Source: Epichloe hybrida (Eukaryota; Ascomycota; Sordariomycetes; Hypocreales; Clavicipitaceae). From it: 64,000 bases of DNA. Where the stretch lies: NCBI GenBank assembly GCA_019022495.1, contig JAFEKR010000034.1, forward strand, positions 557,763-621,762, given 5' to 3'. The position numbers and the translations under genes were made by a program. The notes beneath the pieces were generated by a model. It saw only the letters and a program-made list of their open reading frames with translations, had not been told where the DNA came from and searched no databases. The first letter of the stretch is position 1. Every line of letters begins with the position of its first letter. Positions 1-10,824 of this stretch are shown here, one piece after another.

Positions 1-535
1 ATTCTTGACTGCTGTGCCTGAGCTGGGCACAGATTCCCAATACGTCCTGCCCCAGTCCAAGGTCGCCGCCAGCCGTGGCGCCATTGCCATGATCTACATC
101 TCGGGTTGCGGTTGGGCGTTGGGCTGGAATTCCATGCAGTACCTGCTCACGGCAGAGTTGTTCCCGCTGCGGATCCGTGCCCTCGCCACCTCGTGGGCCA
201 TGACTCTTCACTTTGCGAATCAGTACGGCAACACACGAGCTGTCCCCAACATGCTTCTTCCGGTCCATCAGGGTGGCATCTCGGCCAAGGGCACCTTCTG
301 GTGCTTCGCCGCCGTTACCATCCTCGGCGGCCTCTGGGTGTGGCTCTCCGTTCCCGAGACCAGCGGACGGAGCCTGGAGAACATGGACCGCCTCTTCGAT
401 CTTCCCTGGTACAAGATTGGTCTTTATGGCAACAGGGATGCCGATCAGCAGGATGCGGCTTACGACGACAAGCAGCGAGTTGCCGAGGAAACCCACGGCA
501 AGGAGCAGCGCGTCGAGGAGAAGGAGGTCGTGTAA
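1..535 (+). CDS. MFS sugar transporter, C-terminal part (5' end outside window)
   Basis: The reading frame is open from the left edge to the TAA at 533-535, so only about the last 177 residues are present and the start lies outside. Visible are two to three membrane-spanning stretches (around IAMIYISGCGWALGW and FAAVTILGGLWVWLSV), the ELFPLRIRALA motif and the PETSGRSLENMD motif that closes the sugar-porter fold, followed by a hydrophilic, charged cytoplasmic tail. These are hallmarks of the major facilitator sugar-porter family (hexose/quinate/lactose type); the substrate cannot be told from this fragment. It is convergent with the P450 to its right. No intron is seen in this part. Confidence 0.9.
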   Translation, partial: FLTAVPELGTDSQYVLPQSKVAASRGAIAMIYISGCGWALGWNSMQYLLTAELFPLRIRALATSWAMTLHFANQYGNTRAVPNMLLPVHQGGISAKGTFWCFAAVTILGGLWVWLSVPETSGRSLENMDRLFDLPWYKIGLYGNRDADQQDAAYDDKQRVAEETHGKEQRVEEKEVV

Positions 536-1035
536 GTAAGCACTGGAGAAGAAAATTTAACCAGCTAGCACTATCACTATTTAAACGTTGGTAAAAGAAT
601 AAAAAAAATCCGAAATGAACCACGCGCGCTCGTTCCACCAAGCCAAGTCAAAAACTACCTAGAAATCTTTTTAGAACTTCCAGCAGAGACGTAGCAATTA
701 TGATGGGACATGCGCTTCAGATACGGCCTTGGAAGGCCTTGGAAGGGAGGGCCTGATGGAATACATGCATGTGGGAACAATACGACATTGAGAAGATGCA
801 ATTACTCGTTTTTGGAAACAAAATTGGCACGTCATGCATGCATGCTATTAGACATAGCCCGCTCATCTGCAGTCTCCCCCACAAAACCCGTCATTCTCTT
901 TTTCAAAAGTACAACCAACACAAGACCTTGTAGCGTCAAGCGCATCAGATAGATCCGAGCTCAGTAAAATAGTTGGCCCTTGAGGACACGAACAAAGAAC
1001 ATGAGCGTCGCGTCGCGTCGCGTCGCGTCGGCCAT
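536..1035. other. Intergenic gap between transporter and P450 3' ends
   Basis: No gene is seen in this 500-bp convergent gap. It ends in a short tandem array of GCGTC (about five units, 1005-1030) directly after the P450 stop codon. Ordinary 3' flanks are expected here. Confidence 0.6.
1005..1030. repeat. GCGTC pentanucleotide tandem repeat
   Basis: Roughly five uninterrupted copies of GCGTC lie a few bases beyond the stop codon of the P450 (minus strand), so in its 3' untranslated region. A simple slippage repeat with no evident role. Confidence 0.85.
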
Positions 1036-2656
1036 TCATCTGCGAGACAGCCCGACTTCCAACTCCAGGGGCTTTCTCAAGAAGCCTTCCCTGGTCCTCA
1101 TCTCGCCCTGTCTGGGCGTCACGGCGTACCTCCTCACCCACGTTGCGAGTATCAGCCTCAATTCCATTTCGGCCACGTTGCGGCCGATACAAGCCCTTGG
1201 TCCGTGACTGAATGGAACGAAGGCATTCTTTTGTCGCGCGGTGGCGTTTTCCCATCTCTCCGGCCTGAACTCCTCGGCGTCGTCTCCCCAGATTTCCGTT
1301 GAGTGATGTATCGTGTAGGTCGGTACGCTGAGGACGGTGCCGGCCGGGAAGTAGTGCCCGCGGAAGGTGATGCCCGGGGAGCCCGGGGGGATCTGACGAG
1401 GCAGTCCGATGCTAGAGGTGGAGTGGTGGCGGAGAGCTTCGTCAATGACCCAGGTGAGATACTGGAGATCGCGGACCATGTCAAACGTCGGTACGTCCAC
1501 GCCCTCGGGAATCGCTGCGTCGAGCTCTCTCTGTAGTTTCTCGAGAACGCGTGGGTTTCGGACGAGATAGTTCATGAGAGCGCAGGAGGTGTTTGACGTG
1601 GTGTCGCTCCCGGCGATGAGCTGAGTCAAGGCCTCGGCGGTCAATTCTACGCGCCCGAGAGGCTCTCCCTTGTCATCTTTGCCTTCAATCAACCGAGCGA
1701 GAAGGTCGCTGCGCCCCACAGCCGGGGGGTTTTCCAAGCGAGCCTTGACCCGGGCGATGGCGATGCCGGCAAGATTCTCAACGGCTTCCAGCCCTTTGCT
1801 GAAGAAGGGATCGGGAAGCCACTTCGCGTAGGGTTTCAGCTGCGGGTAGCACCCGAGTGTTGCGCTTACCTCGCCACGCCGGTTGAGAATCTCAACCGCC
1901 GACGCGTACTTGGGGGGGCTGTCGGGAGAGGACCTGATCTCGGCGACATCCGCGCCCTTCTCAAGCATGCCGAATGGGGCTCCAAAGGCCAGGTCGCCGA
2001 TGACATCGAAGGCCAGGAAGTTGAACCACGGTAGAGAGTCTATGTGCGCCTCCTTGCTGCCATCGCTGGTCCTCTGCGAGCTCTCGTCGATCAGCTTGTC
2101 GAGTTGTTTGATGAACAAGATCAGGTTCTCATGGATATAAGGCTCGAACTGTGAGATGGATTTGGCTGAGAAGGTGTGCGACACCATCTTCCTCTTGCGC
2201 GAATGTTGCATCCTGTCTCGCGTATTGAACAGGCCGCGGCACATGGACACGAAGGTATCGTAGAATTCACTGCAAGATGCGAGGTTAAATTGACTAGACG
2301 CGAATGGATTGCTGAACCATGTAGCAGCGGGCTGATGGGTCTCACGCACGATTTCAGTAACCGTTGCCGTGGCCGTAGACGACGGGAATGGCCTCATCGT
2401 CAGCAATACTGACTTGATTGGGCTGGATGCGAATTACTTTGCCAAGCTTGGCGTGGCATTGATCGATCGTCTTGTAGCGATCTCCACGCCGAGTGACGCC
2501 AAGCAACCAGAGATTCGAAAACTGTGCGCCAAACGGAGCCGGGATGCCTCGCAACGGCCCAAAGGTGACGAAATAATCAAACAGGTAGGAAAAAGCAACC
2601 AGGCCGATGACAGCCGGTATTGCCCACGGTGACAGGAGGTACTCCAACAGCGCCAT
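1036..2656 (-). CDS. CYP53-type cytochrome P450 (benzoate 4-monooxygenase-like) with an apparent one-base frameshift
   Basis: Two exons on the minus strand: 2656-2350 and 2269-1036. Exon 1 opens with a membrane anchor. Exon 2 has the I-helix LIAGSDTTSNT, the ExxR helix DEALRHHS, FRPERWE and the heme loop FSHGPRACIGRN, so every P450 landmark is present. The SIADDEAIPVVYGHGNG block and FNTRDRMQHSRKRK match CYP53 enzymes, which para-hydroxylate benzoate at the endoplasmic reticulum in the beta-ketoadipate route. The intron 2349-2270 has a good GTGCGT donor and TTGCAG acceptor. However, the exon 1 frame meets TGA at 2356-2354, just before the donor. One extra C between 2357 and 2356 would restore both the expected family residues and the phase 2 needed by the acceptor, giving about 513 residues, normal for the family. 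This is either a fresh inactivating deletion or an assembly error; nothing else is degraded. Confidence 0.88.
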
Positions 2657-3341
2657 GCTACTGGCAACCGGAGCTCAGTGTCTTGGTTGGTTCGGTTGGA
2701 ATTGGTGGACTGGGTCGTCGGGAAAGCAAAGACAGACGGACAGACGTTCTGGAAATAAAGCAAGCTTGTTTGATAGCAGGGTGTTCTATCAGCGTGTTCT
2801 GTCTGCGCTTTATACGTTGGTGGCATAAGCGCCAGCATCGCAGGCCAGCGTCGCAGGCCAGACCAGCGTACGAGGATTGGCGGTTTGCGAGCCCGAGCCC
2901 CCACAAGCCAGCAGAACTGTCCGGAAGCTCGGGACTGGCCATCGGCAAGCCGTCGAGTTGCTGTTTGGTGTGTCATGTAACATGTTGAATGCGTCGCTCA
3001 TCCGAAGGCCGGGTCGGTTCTCGTCGATGCTGTCCCGATGCCCCCCTGATTGGTTGCACGGCAAATAAAGTCGGGTTGTTGGCTTCGCGGCAAAAATCCT
3101 GGCTCGCGTATGTAAACGCTGGTATCCGTGACGTCCGCACATATGTACAGAAACTTGGTAAAGCCATTTGAATCCATGAGTAGCATGTTTTGTGTGTCTC
3201 GTGACTCGAGGTGCGCGCGCGATGATAAAGTCGTCACCACCATCCAGCGTCGAATGCATCGCTGCCGCCGCCACGATCGCTCCTTCCCTTCCGTCGTCCC
3301 CCACCATTTCTCCCACCATTCTCCCCCAATAATCTTGATGC

Positions 3342-3347
<6 letters not shown>

Positions 3348-3383
<36 letters not shown>
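3348..3383. repeat. Poly(T) tract, 36 bp
   Basis: An uninterrupted run of 36 T residues, preceded by pyrimidine-rich sequence and lying about 27 bp left of the MITE. It could be a slippage-prone homopolymer or the reversed poly(A) tail of an old retroposed sequence; no retroposon body is recognisable next to it. Its length may be inexact in the assembly. Confidence 0.9.
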
Positions 3384-3410
3384 CTTGTGCGCGGAAGCGC
3401 CGGGCTAATA

Positions 3411-3609
3411 GGATAGCCTAGCAGGGTGTGGGCCGCGTCATCAGGCAACTGGCTGGCCCAATTAGGTATAGTGTGTCAGGTCCTGATGCGATGTTAATAA
3501 ATGCTAATTGGCCAAGTTTCGCTGAATGGTTGAAGACACACTGTGCGCTAGGCCTAATTAAGGCTAGCCCGCTGCCTGACAACGTGGCCCACACCCTGCT
3601 AGGCTATCT
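3411..3609. mobile_element. MITE, 199 bp, Tc1/mariner-like (TA target duplication)
   Basis: The two ends are long inverted repeats: about 40 bp beginning (G/A)GATAGCCTAGCAGGGTG pair with few mismatches between 3411-3455 and 3565-3609. Each end is flanked by TA (3409-3410 and 3610-3611), the target duplication of Tc1/mariner elements. The 110-bp centre has no coding capacity. It is a miniature inverted-repeat element depending on a transposase encoded elsewhere. It is not RIP-mutated, which fits its small size. It sits between the divergent P450 and sphingomyelinase genes. Confidence 0.85.
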
Positions 3610-4977
3610 TAAGCTGATGACTGATGAGAGACTTGGTACAATTAGGACTGCGGCTGCACATATTACAGGCCAATCTATTTTATCCAACAGTCACAACTTA
3701 TCAGTCATCACCTTTGTCAATGGCCGTTGCTACATCCGCTGCTCTCACGGAAGTACATTCGTTCCACTTCCCGTGTCTCTCGACTGTTCGAGATCAGACA
3801 TGATCCAGATCCGGCGTTAGTATTCGTTTGTGCCCTGCAAGTTATGCACCTACATCTAGATCGTAGGCACGAGTGGGGGGTTGTCACTCTCCAAGAGCTT
3901 GTCGAGATCTTTTGCTCTAGTGCCTGCACGCCTTCTCCTGCTACCATGCCAGCTGCTTGGCAACAAACGACCTTGTTGTCGTAGCAACTTCGAGGTTGTG
4001 GCCGCATCGCAAATCGCGGCTCAGTGCAGAGTTAGCCATTGCAATATCCAGGCAGCGTCACCGTCAGGACCATGGGGAACACGGCCACATGCTGTGAGCA
4101 AACACGCATGTCCGAATATCGCTTGGGGGGGGGATCGTGTCCAATCAACACGGGACGAGCACCTCCATCACCGAGGCGGATGAAGGGCGAAAAATGGAAG
4201 CGCCTCTTCGTTAGTGCATTTCATAATGAACTCTCATCAGTGAAACGAGGACCCATGTGACTTCTCTCCTCTAAAATGACCTGATCTCAGCTTCGGTGGC
4301 GGACCACGGCACCGCCATACAATTCAGGCCCGCTCTCCATGCCAAACATCTACACGCTACTATTTCACCTTACAGCCACGATCAGGAAGAAGATTTTGGG
4401 TCAAGAGATCAGCCAAAAGACAAGGGGGGACATGCAGCTGATTCAAAGGCCAGGACAGGCTCGCATGCAACGGACTCACTTACTCTGAGTCTTTGGATGG
4501 GATTGATATATATATATCTATATACATCAGCCGAACCCCCGCAAGACATCTGGGAATTTTCCCACCTCGCGCTGTAGAATTAGGCGCGGCCACGCCACGA
4601 CATAAAGTTACTCTTATCCCCCTGGTATATCCGTGCAACATTGTGGCAGCCCACCGCCCACCACGGGGGGCAGAAGAAGGTTCATGGCGGTTGGGGGCAG
4701 GGCAAATGGGACGCCTTGGTTGTCTGAATCGTATGTTCGTCCGTCTGTCGATCCAGATGTTAACTTTAAAATCACCTCAGTCAGGCGCGCCGGGCCAGGA
4801 ACATCCAAGAACATCCCATTCTGTCCCCAGCCATGGCAGAAGCAAAAGCTTTAAAGATGGCAAGACCTTGCCATGCTGCTCTCGGCCGATCCCCTTTCCC
4901 TTGACAGTCTGCCCTCTCCTACCGTCACCTTTTGTTCCCCTTGTCTTTTACTTTTCTTCCAGAAACAAACAACAGAA

Positions 4978-7293
4978 ATGCGCCTGCCTGCCGTGTTAAC
5001 GGCACTGGTGATGGCCGCGTGCCCGGCCATCACCGTGGCGGCCGGACCGGGCCACGGGGAGATTCCGAGGTCACTGGAGGCCCGGACGCCGGCGGCCGAG
5101 ATGGATGCCGAAGTTGGTGCCCTTGCGTCGTCTTTGAAGACGTGCGACGACTGTCATGTAAGTCCCTTTCCCGTATTCATCATGGCTTGTCCCTCGGCAT
5201 CTTTGTCAGCCAAATCGGTACACCAGCCAGCTAACGCTTTCGTTAGCTTGTCCTCTCAATGGCAAAGAGCCTTCTTGAAGAGGGCTACGAAAATTTTAGC
5301 AGCCTCGGGAGGAAGCTCTGCGTCAATAGTACCGTTCGTCACAGCTCCATCGTGTCCAGCAATTGATTTCTCCATCCTAGATGTATTCCAACTCACAGGG
5401 GGCAAAAACAATTAGAAATACGATCAGCAACTCTGCGATGGAGTTGTCGAGCGCGAGGGACCGATCCTCGCGTCCATTCTCCGCACAATGGAAATGAATT
5501 CGCCGTCCTCGGTCCAGTTCTGCATCTCGTTCCTTGGATTATGCGACGTGCCCAAGGTGGACGCGTGGGCGGTGCCCTTGCCGCCATCGGAAACAAACTC
5601 TGCTGCTGCCGCTGCTGCCGCTGCTGCCGGAAGCAAAGGTGTTGCTGGCGGCAAGAAGCCGCTCCAGGTCATCCAGTACTCGGATGTTCACATCGATCCC
5701 TTGTACAAGGAGGGTGCCAGCGCCGAATGCAAGAAGCCCATTTGCTGCAGGTAAAGAGACAAATCCATTCCTTGAGGATCGGGATGGGGACTGATGAGCC
5801 ATTCAATTTTGCAGACCCTCCCCCGAGGACCATGTCCCGGGCAAGACGAGTCGCCCGGCCGGTCCGTTTGGAGACCACAAGTGCGACACGCCCATGACAT
5901 TGGAGAAGAGCATGTACGAGTACATCAAGAAGGAGTTCCCGGACGCTGCGTTTGCCCTGTTCACGGGCGACATTGTCGACCATGGCGTGCACAATACTAG
6001 CAGGGAATACAACGAAAACATCAGTAAGCTTTGCGCCAAACAAGAAGAAGAAAAACATCCATTACTTCCCTTGGCTTCATCACACACACACACGCACACA
6101 CGCACACACACACCAGCTAAACAAATGACAAATTTCTAGTTGAGCACAGCTACCAAGTCATGCACAACTACATCGACGTCGTCTACGCAACGGCAGGTAA
6201 CCACGAAGCCGACCCGCCCAGCATTTTCAAGCCCCGATCCGTCGGCAACGACACCCAATGGGTTTACGACAGTCTGGCTCAGGAGTGGTCCCGCTGGGTC
6301 GGCAACTCGTCCGTGGCAGAAGCCCGGGCCGCCGGCGTCTACTCGACAAAGTACCCCAAGGGGAACCTTCGCGTCATCTCCCTCAACACCAACATGTATT
6401 ACCGTTTCAACTTCGCCCTCTACCAGACCACGCTGGAGAGGGACCCCAACGGCCAGCTCGCGTGGCTCGTCAGGGAGCTCGACGCCGCGGAGCGAGGCGG
6501 GGAGAACGTCTACATCATCGGACACATGCCCCTCGGCGTGTCCGACGCGCTGCCCAACGGGTCCAACTACCTCGACCAGATCGTCAGGCGGTACGCCAAG
6601 ACCATCAGAGCCATGTTCTTCGGCCACACGCACGTCGACCACTTCCAGATCAGCTACGCCAACTACGCCAACCGGTCGCACGCCAACGCGCTGGCCATCT
6701 CGTACATCTGCCCGTCCCTGACGCCCACGTCGGGCCAACCCTCGTTCAGGGTGTACGACGTCGACCCGGACACCTTTGCCGTCCTCGACGCCACGACCTA
6801 CATCGCCGACATGGACACCCCGGGCTACCAGGTCACGGGTCCCCTCTGGAAAAAGTACTACTCGGCCAAGGACGCCTACGGCCGCGCCGTGTCCCCCCCG
6901 CTGACCGACCCGGCCGCCGAGCTGTCCCCCTCCTTCTGGCACAACGTCACGGCCGCGCTCGAGAAGGACAACTCCCTCTTCGACGAGTACATGGCCCGCA
7001 AGAGCCGCGGCTGGAAAGCCGACCGGCCGTGCCGCGACGGCTGCAAGAAGGAGGAGATCTGCGGCCTCCGCGCCGCCCGCAGCCAGGACAATTGCTGGAA
7101 ACCCTCGTTCGGCATCAGCTTCAGCAAGCGCGGCGAGGCGGAGCACAACCACGGCCACCACGACGAGTGCGGCGCGTCGGTCGCCTCGGAGTGGCTGAGC
7201 GATCTGTTCAGGAGGCAGGACATGCACGGCATGGTGCGCGACATGTTCCTGGCCGCGGGTGGCAAGATTCTGTCCCCTGTGAAGAGAGCGTAG
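4978..7293 (+). CDS. Acid sphingomyelinase-like phosphodiesterase (secreted metallophosphoesterase)
   Basis: Five exons: 4978-5157, 5247-5321, 5416-5750, 5815-6023, 6140-7293; about 650 residues. The ATG at 4978 opens a signal peptide (hydrophobic core through about residue 21). A cysteine-patterned saposin B-like segment follows (CDDC ... KLC ... QLC, about residues 51-110), then an Ala-rich linker and the metallophosphoesterase domain: YSDVHIDPLY (about 172), FTGDIVDHG (about 245), AGNHEAD (about 285), GHMPLG (about 393) and FFGHTHVDHF (about 425), supplying the two-metal site. This is the SMPD1 family, which cleaves sphingomyelin or related phosphodiesters outside the cell or in the vacuole. 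Introns 3 and 4 are clear; the limits of introns 1 and 2 are chosen from phase and the cysteine pattern and are less sure. Intron 4 carries a CA-rich microsatellite (6081-6114). Confidence 0.9.
6081..6114. repeat. CA-rich microsatellite in intron 4 of the sphingomyelinase gene
   Basis: Alternating CA repeats with interspersed CG (cacacacacgcacacacgcaca...) lie inside the intron, close to its acceptor. Likely length-polymorphic; no function inferred. Confidence 0.85.
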
Positions 7294-7488
7294 CTTAGCG
7301 TAGCGTAGCGCATTGCCGTGTCTTCCCCCAGAGAATGTAATTGGGGGGGGTTCAGGTTGATGTTTTATTTCATCATCTAGGGACTAGGGACTAGGTAGGC
7401 TAGCTGCTATACCCAGGGCTTGCAAGGCCCCCATGATGGAACTGTTTTCAGTTGAGAGAATTGAAATTTCAATCACCGAGGTACCGCA

Positions 7489-10204
7489 CTAAGCGCGTCT
7501 GTCTTCTGCCCCCCTGGTGATGCTCTCCATCAACAACTCGGAGAGCTGCTTCACGCTCTCCTCGGACGTGACTTGGCTGGCCATGACATACAAAACATTC
7601 CCTAGCACCCGACTGTGTACGTTCCACGGGCCGCTCTCGCCGCCCGTCCTTCCTGCGTTCAATCTCTCCCGCAGACCGAGAGCAGCGTTGCTGCTGTACC
7701 CCGAGCCGGCCGAGTCCCTCAGATGAATGGCCAGCACGCTGCCCAACGCCCACGTGCCAATCACGCCATCTGTCAGCCGGGACAAGCTTTCCACAAGTTC
7801 GCGCGGCCACGTGGACCACACGTCGACTTTGTGCTCCGGCGACTGTCCGTCCGACCCCTTCCATCCCCGTGCCTGAGCCCAGTCCCATGCGCCCCTTTCT
7901 TCCATGCCTTGCATCTCTTTTACGGACTCCAGGGCCACTTGACACCCGACCGGGTGCGCCGTGTAACTGTGCCCGTGGAGCAGCGCATCCGTCTTGTCGG
8001 GACTGAGGAAGATCTTGAAGATGTTTTCCGAGGCGAGGGTTGTGCAAAGCGGCACGAGACCGCCTGTGAGAAGCTTGGCGTGGACGGAAATGTCAGGATG
8101 AACGCCCAGGAACGAGGAGGGCGTAAAGCGTCCAAGGCGATAGAGGCCCGTGAAGACTTCGTCAAAGATGACGGGGAGGCCTGACCATTCATTGGGGTCG
8201 TCTGCGGAAGTGGGCTGTGTCGCGGTGCCGAAGAGATGGGGGCATCTGCGGACGACGTTCACTAGGGTGCGTTGGAAGAGGGGGTCGCTACGGGTGAGCG
8301 GAAAAGCTTTGTTAGTAACCTTTGATAATAAATGACAATGGCGGTATGAGGCAAGTCAAGAAAGGGTGTAGAAAGGATGCACTAACACAAACTCCATGCC
8401 GCCTGCACCGAGAATGATTGGCTCTAGCATCAGGGCGCCGAACTTGCGGCCCTGGGCTCTGAGGGTTTCCAGCGTCGAGGTTATGTAATCTTCGTACATG
8501 ACATGCTCTCCTGACGCCTCACGGGCCTCGACATCGAATATGTCATTCAAGGTGGCATAGGCTCGCCCGGAACCAAAGCTCTCCTTGAGGCTATCCGCCA
8601 CTGTAACGCTCCATTCGCCATTTCTGCAGAGCACGGTGGGATAATCCAACCAGTAGCCTTTCCCTTCGTACCACTCGATTTTCTCGTTGTAGATGCCCGG
8701 CTCGGCGCAGTCCATGGCGCCCATGGTGTCTCCATGATATGCACCTTTGAGCCCCAGAATGCCTAGTTTCTGGTCCGTGTCCCAGTCATAGCGCATTCGA
8801 GCTGCGCGAAGTCCCATCTTGACAGCGACTTCTGTGCCGGTACTGCCATTGTCGGAGTAGAACACGCGGCTCAGACGGGGATTCTGCATGCCCTTGAGGA
8901 GCGTCTCGGCGAGAGCCATGGCAGGCTGGTGGATGGCCGAAGCGAACATGACATGACCGTACCTGCCGGCGGCATAGGCAGCTGCAAGAGTGAGCTTTGG
9001 GTTAGAGTGGCCTAGTCCTTGGGTCCACCACGAAGCAGAAGCATCGAATGATGATCGCAACACCGGTGCTTCAGCGGAAGTGTTGTTGCCCTGGGCTGAC
9101 GGCGCGAGTGTTTGAAAGTAGTCACCGTGTGCAGAGTCGATTGTCATGATTTCCTTCGGACCAACCAGGCTTTGTTGTGTGAAGGGGTACCAGATGTGCT
9201 GGCTTGCCTTGGTAGCCATTGAGTCCAATGCGGACAGGCGGTTACTGTGGTTCACATGCAACAATTCCAAAACTTGTCTCGTGATCTCCTCACAATCCTT
9301 TCGCTCGTAGTATTTCTGCATGGCTTCCTCGTCCCTTTGCGGACTTTCATCGCGCTTGGGTGGCACAGATAGACTGCTCACGGGGATGTCGTAGTTGTCC
9401 TTGAAATATTCGGCCAGATACCGATAGTTCTCGTACGTGCTGTCCTTGAAGAGCAACACTGATTCGACATCATAGCCGCGGATCCGGAGGGACTCGAACG
9501 CAGATATCGTCTGCGAGATGCCGCCCAGGCGGGAATCACCCACAAGCAATGTTGGCGCACGTAGTGGTATATACAAATCAGCTTGGGTCTTGCCCGATGG
9601 TCCAGGGGAGTGGACGCCGCCGGCTGTCTCCATGAACAGCCAGCCATTGTCCTTGGCAGCGCACTGGGTGGCGAAGGCGCGGCATTTGGCTAGGAGAGCC
9701 TCGTCAGATGGAATGGGCTGCCCGGGACAGCATTAGTTCAGCCCGTGTTCAGCGAAGTTATCTCATTGGATTGGTCAAGCCGACGACGTACTCTGCCCGA
9801 AACCAGAGCTGCAGTGTGCGGGCTGCACGGGATGTCATACTGATAAAGTGTGCGGCGAGATACACCAGGTGCGAAGCGAGCTATGTGTCTGCTCATGATA
9901 TCATTAGACAAGATCCGAAGACCTTCACACCGGGTGGTTTTTTATCAAATCATCTGTGTCAGTTCGTTAGTTGGAGTTTTCCCAAATGACATGGATATGA
10001 GAACGACTCACACCGATCATCAGCTTCATCTCCTGCACCTGTCGACACAGGCTTCAAGAAAGTGACGTGCTCATCCTTCCACTGTTTCTTTGCGGTTCTG
10101 GCCAACAATGTCGTGAAGATGGTCTTGCCAACATCCGTATTCGCCCCGAACACTTGATACACGCGAATCGAGCGCCACAGCAGCGAGGCCAACGGCGACT
10201 TCAT
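7489..10204 (-). CDS. bioDA: Bifunctional dethiobiotin synthase / DAPA aminotransferase
   Basis: Four exons on the minus strand: 10204-10014, 9888-9792, 9717-8387, 8287-7489; about 805 residues. The N-terminal half is dethiobiotin synthetase: P-loop GANTDVGKT at residues 20-28, KPVSTGA, HIARFAPGV, SPHTAAL and METAGGVHSP, using ATP and CO2 to close the ureido ring. From about residue 262 comes 7,8-diaminopelargonate aminotransferase (class III, PLP): IWYPFTQQ, DNGSTGTEVAVKM, GAYHGDTMGAMD, IFDEVFTGLYRLG and the PLP lysine in HAKLLTGG near residue 611. The fusion is the normal fungal arrangement (Aspergillus biA type). The small second exon was placed from phase and family residues. It is divergent from bioF with 620 bp between starts. 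Mitochondrial location is known for plant and fungal relatives, but no obvious presequence is seen. Confidence 0.95.
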
Positions 10205-10824
10205 CGCGGTTCAACGTTGTGAGCGTCGATGCCAACCGATCATCTCCGATCATCTCAAACGCGGTGTCGAACAAAACCGGCGTTGCTGGCGTGTTTTGTG
10301 GTGTTTGGTTGGGTCCACAGACGAGTGGATAAGTGGAACTCGGAGGAGCCCACCAGTTGACCACCTGCAGGCTGCCTGCCAGCTGAGGCCAGCCGGCCGC
10401 GGGTCTTATTTATTCGTCTTCGGCTAAACATGGCTGGCCCGCCCGGCTGGCCCCATGCCACGGGCAATTTCGAATTCCCCACGGCCCAGACTTTCATGGC
10501 AAACATGGCCGAGCAACCTGGAACAGCGGCGCTTCACCAGATTCAAGAGGATGTGCATGCGCCAGACAGCATCAAATCGTGAGGCGCACGCAGTGTCCAT
10601 GCTCCGCAGACTCCATAATAATTCGCCGTCGACCTCTCATCCAAGCCAGAGAGAGCCAACAAGGGGGCCATGCTAGCACCGCAACTCGTTGAGCGGAAAT
10701 CCAGGCCTACAGTACTCACAGTTGTACTCTCTCATACGCCTTCTTGCTCCTCCTCGTTCCATCGTACTGCTCTACCCAGCCGCTCTCCGGCCCTGGAAAT
10801 GAGCCAATCGACTCCGTCTGCATC
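10205..10824. promoter_or_regulatory. Shared divergent promoter region of bioDA and bioF
   Basis: These 620 bp separate the two ATG codons of the divergently read biotin genes, so any promoter elements must lie here and co-regulation is plausible. No specific operator or TATA box is called. Confidence 0.5.

Larger units (their letters stand above)
2657..4977. other. Intergenic region upstream of P450 and sphingomyelinase (2.3 kb)
   Basis: This divergent promoter-bearing gap holds no gene I can recognise. It contains a 36-bp T tract, a 199-bp MITE (both listed separately) and a TATATA-rich stretch near 4508-4525. Short open frames here have no protein-like features. Confidence 0.6.

Noticed and set aside
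6140..6721. Large alternative frames overlapping the sphingomyelinase last exon, including a 363-codon minus-strand frame
   Set aside because: GC-rich coding sequence gives long shadow frames; only the frame with DxH, GDxxDH, GNHE and GHxH motifs is supported.
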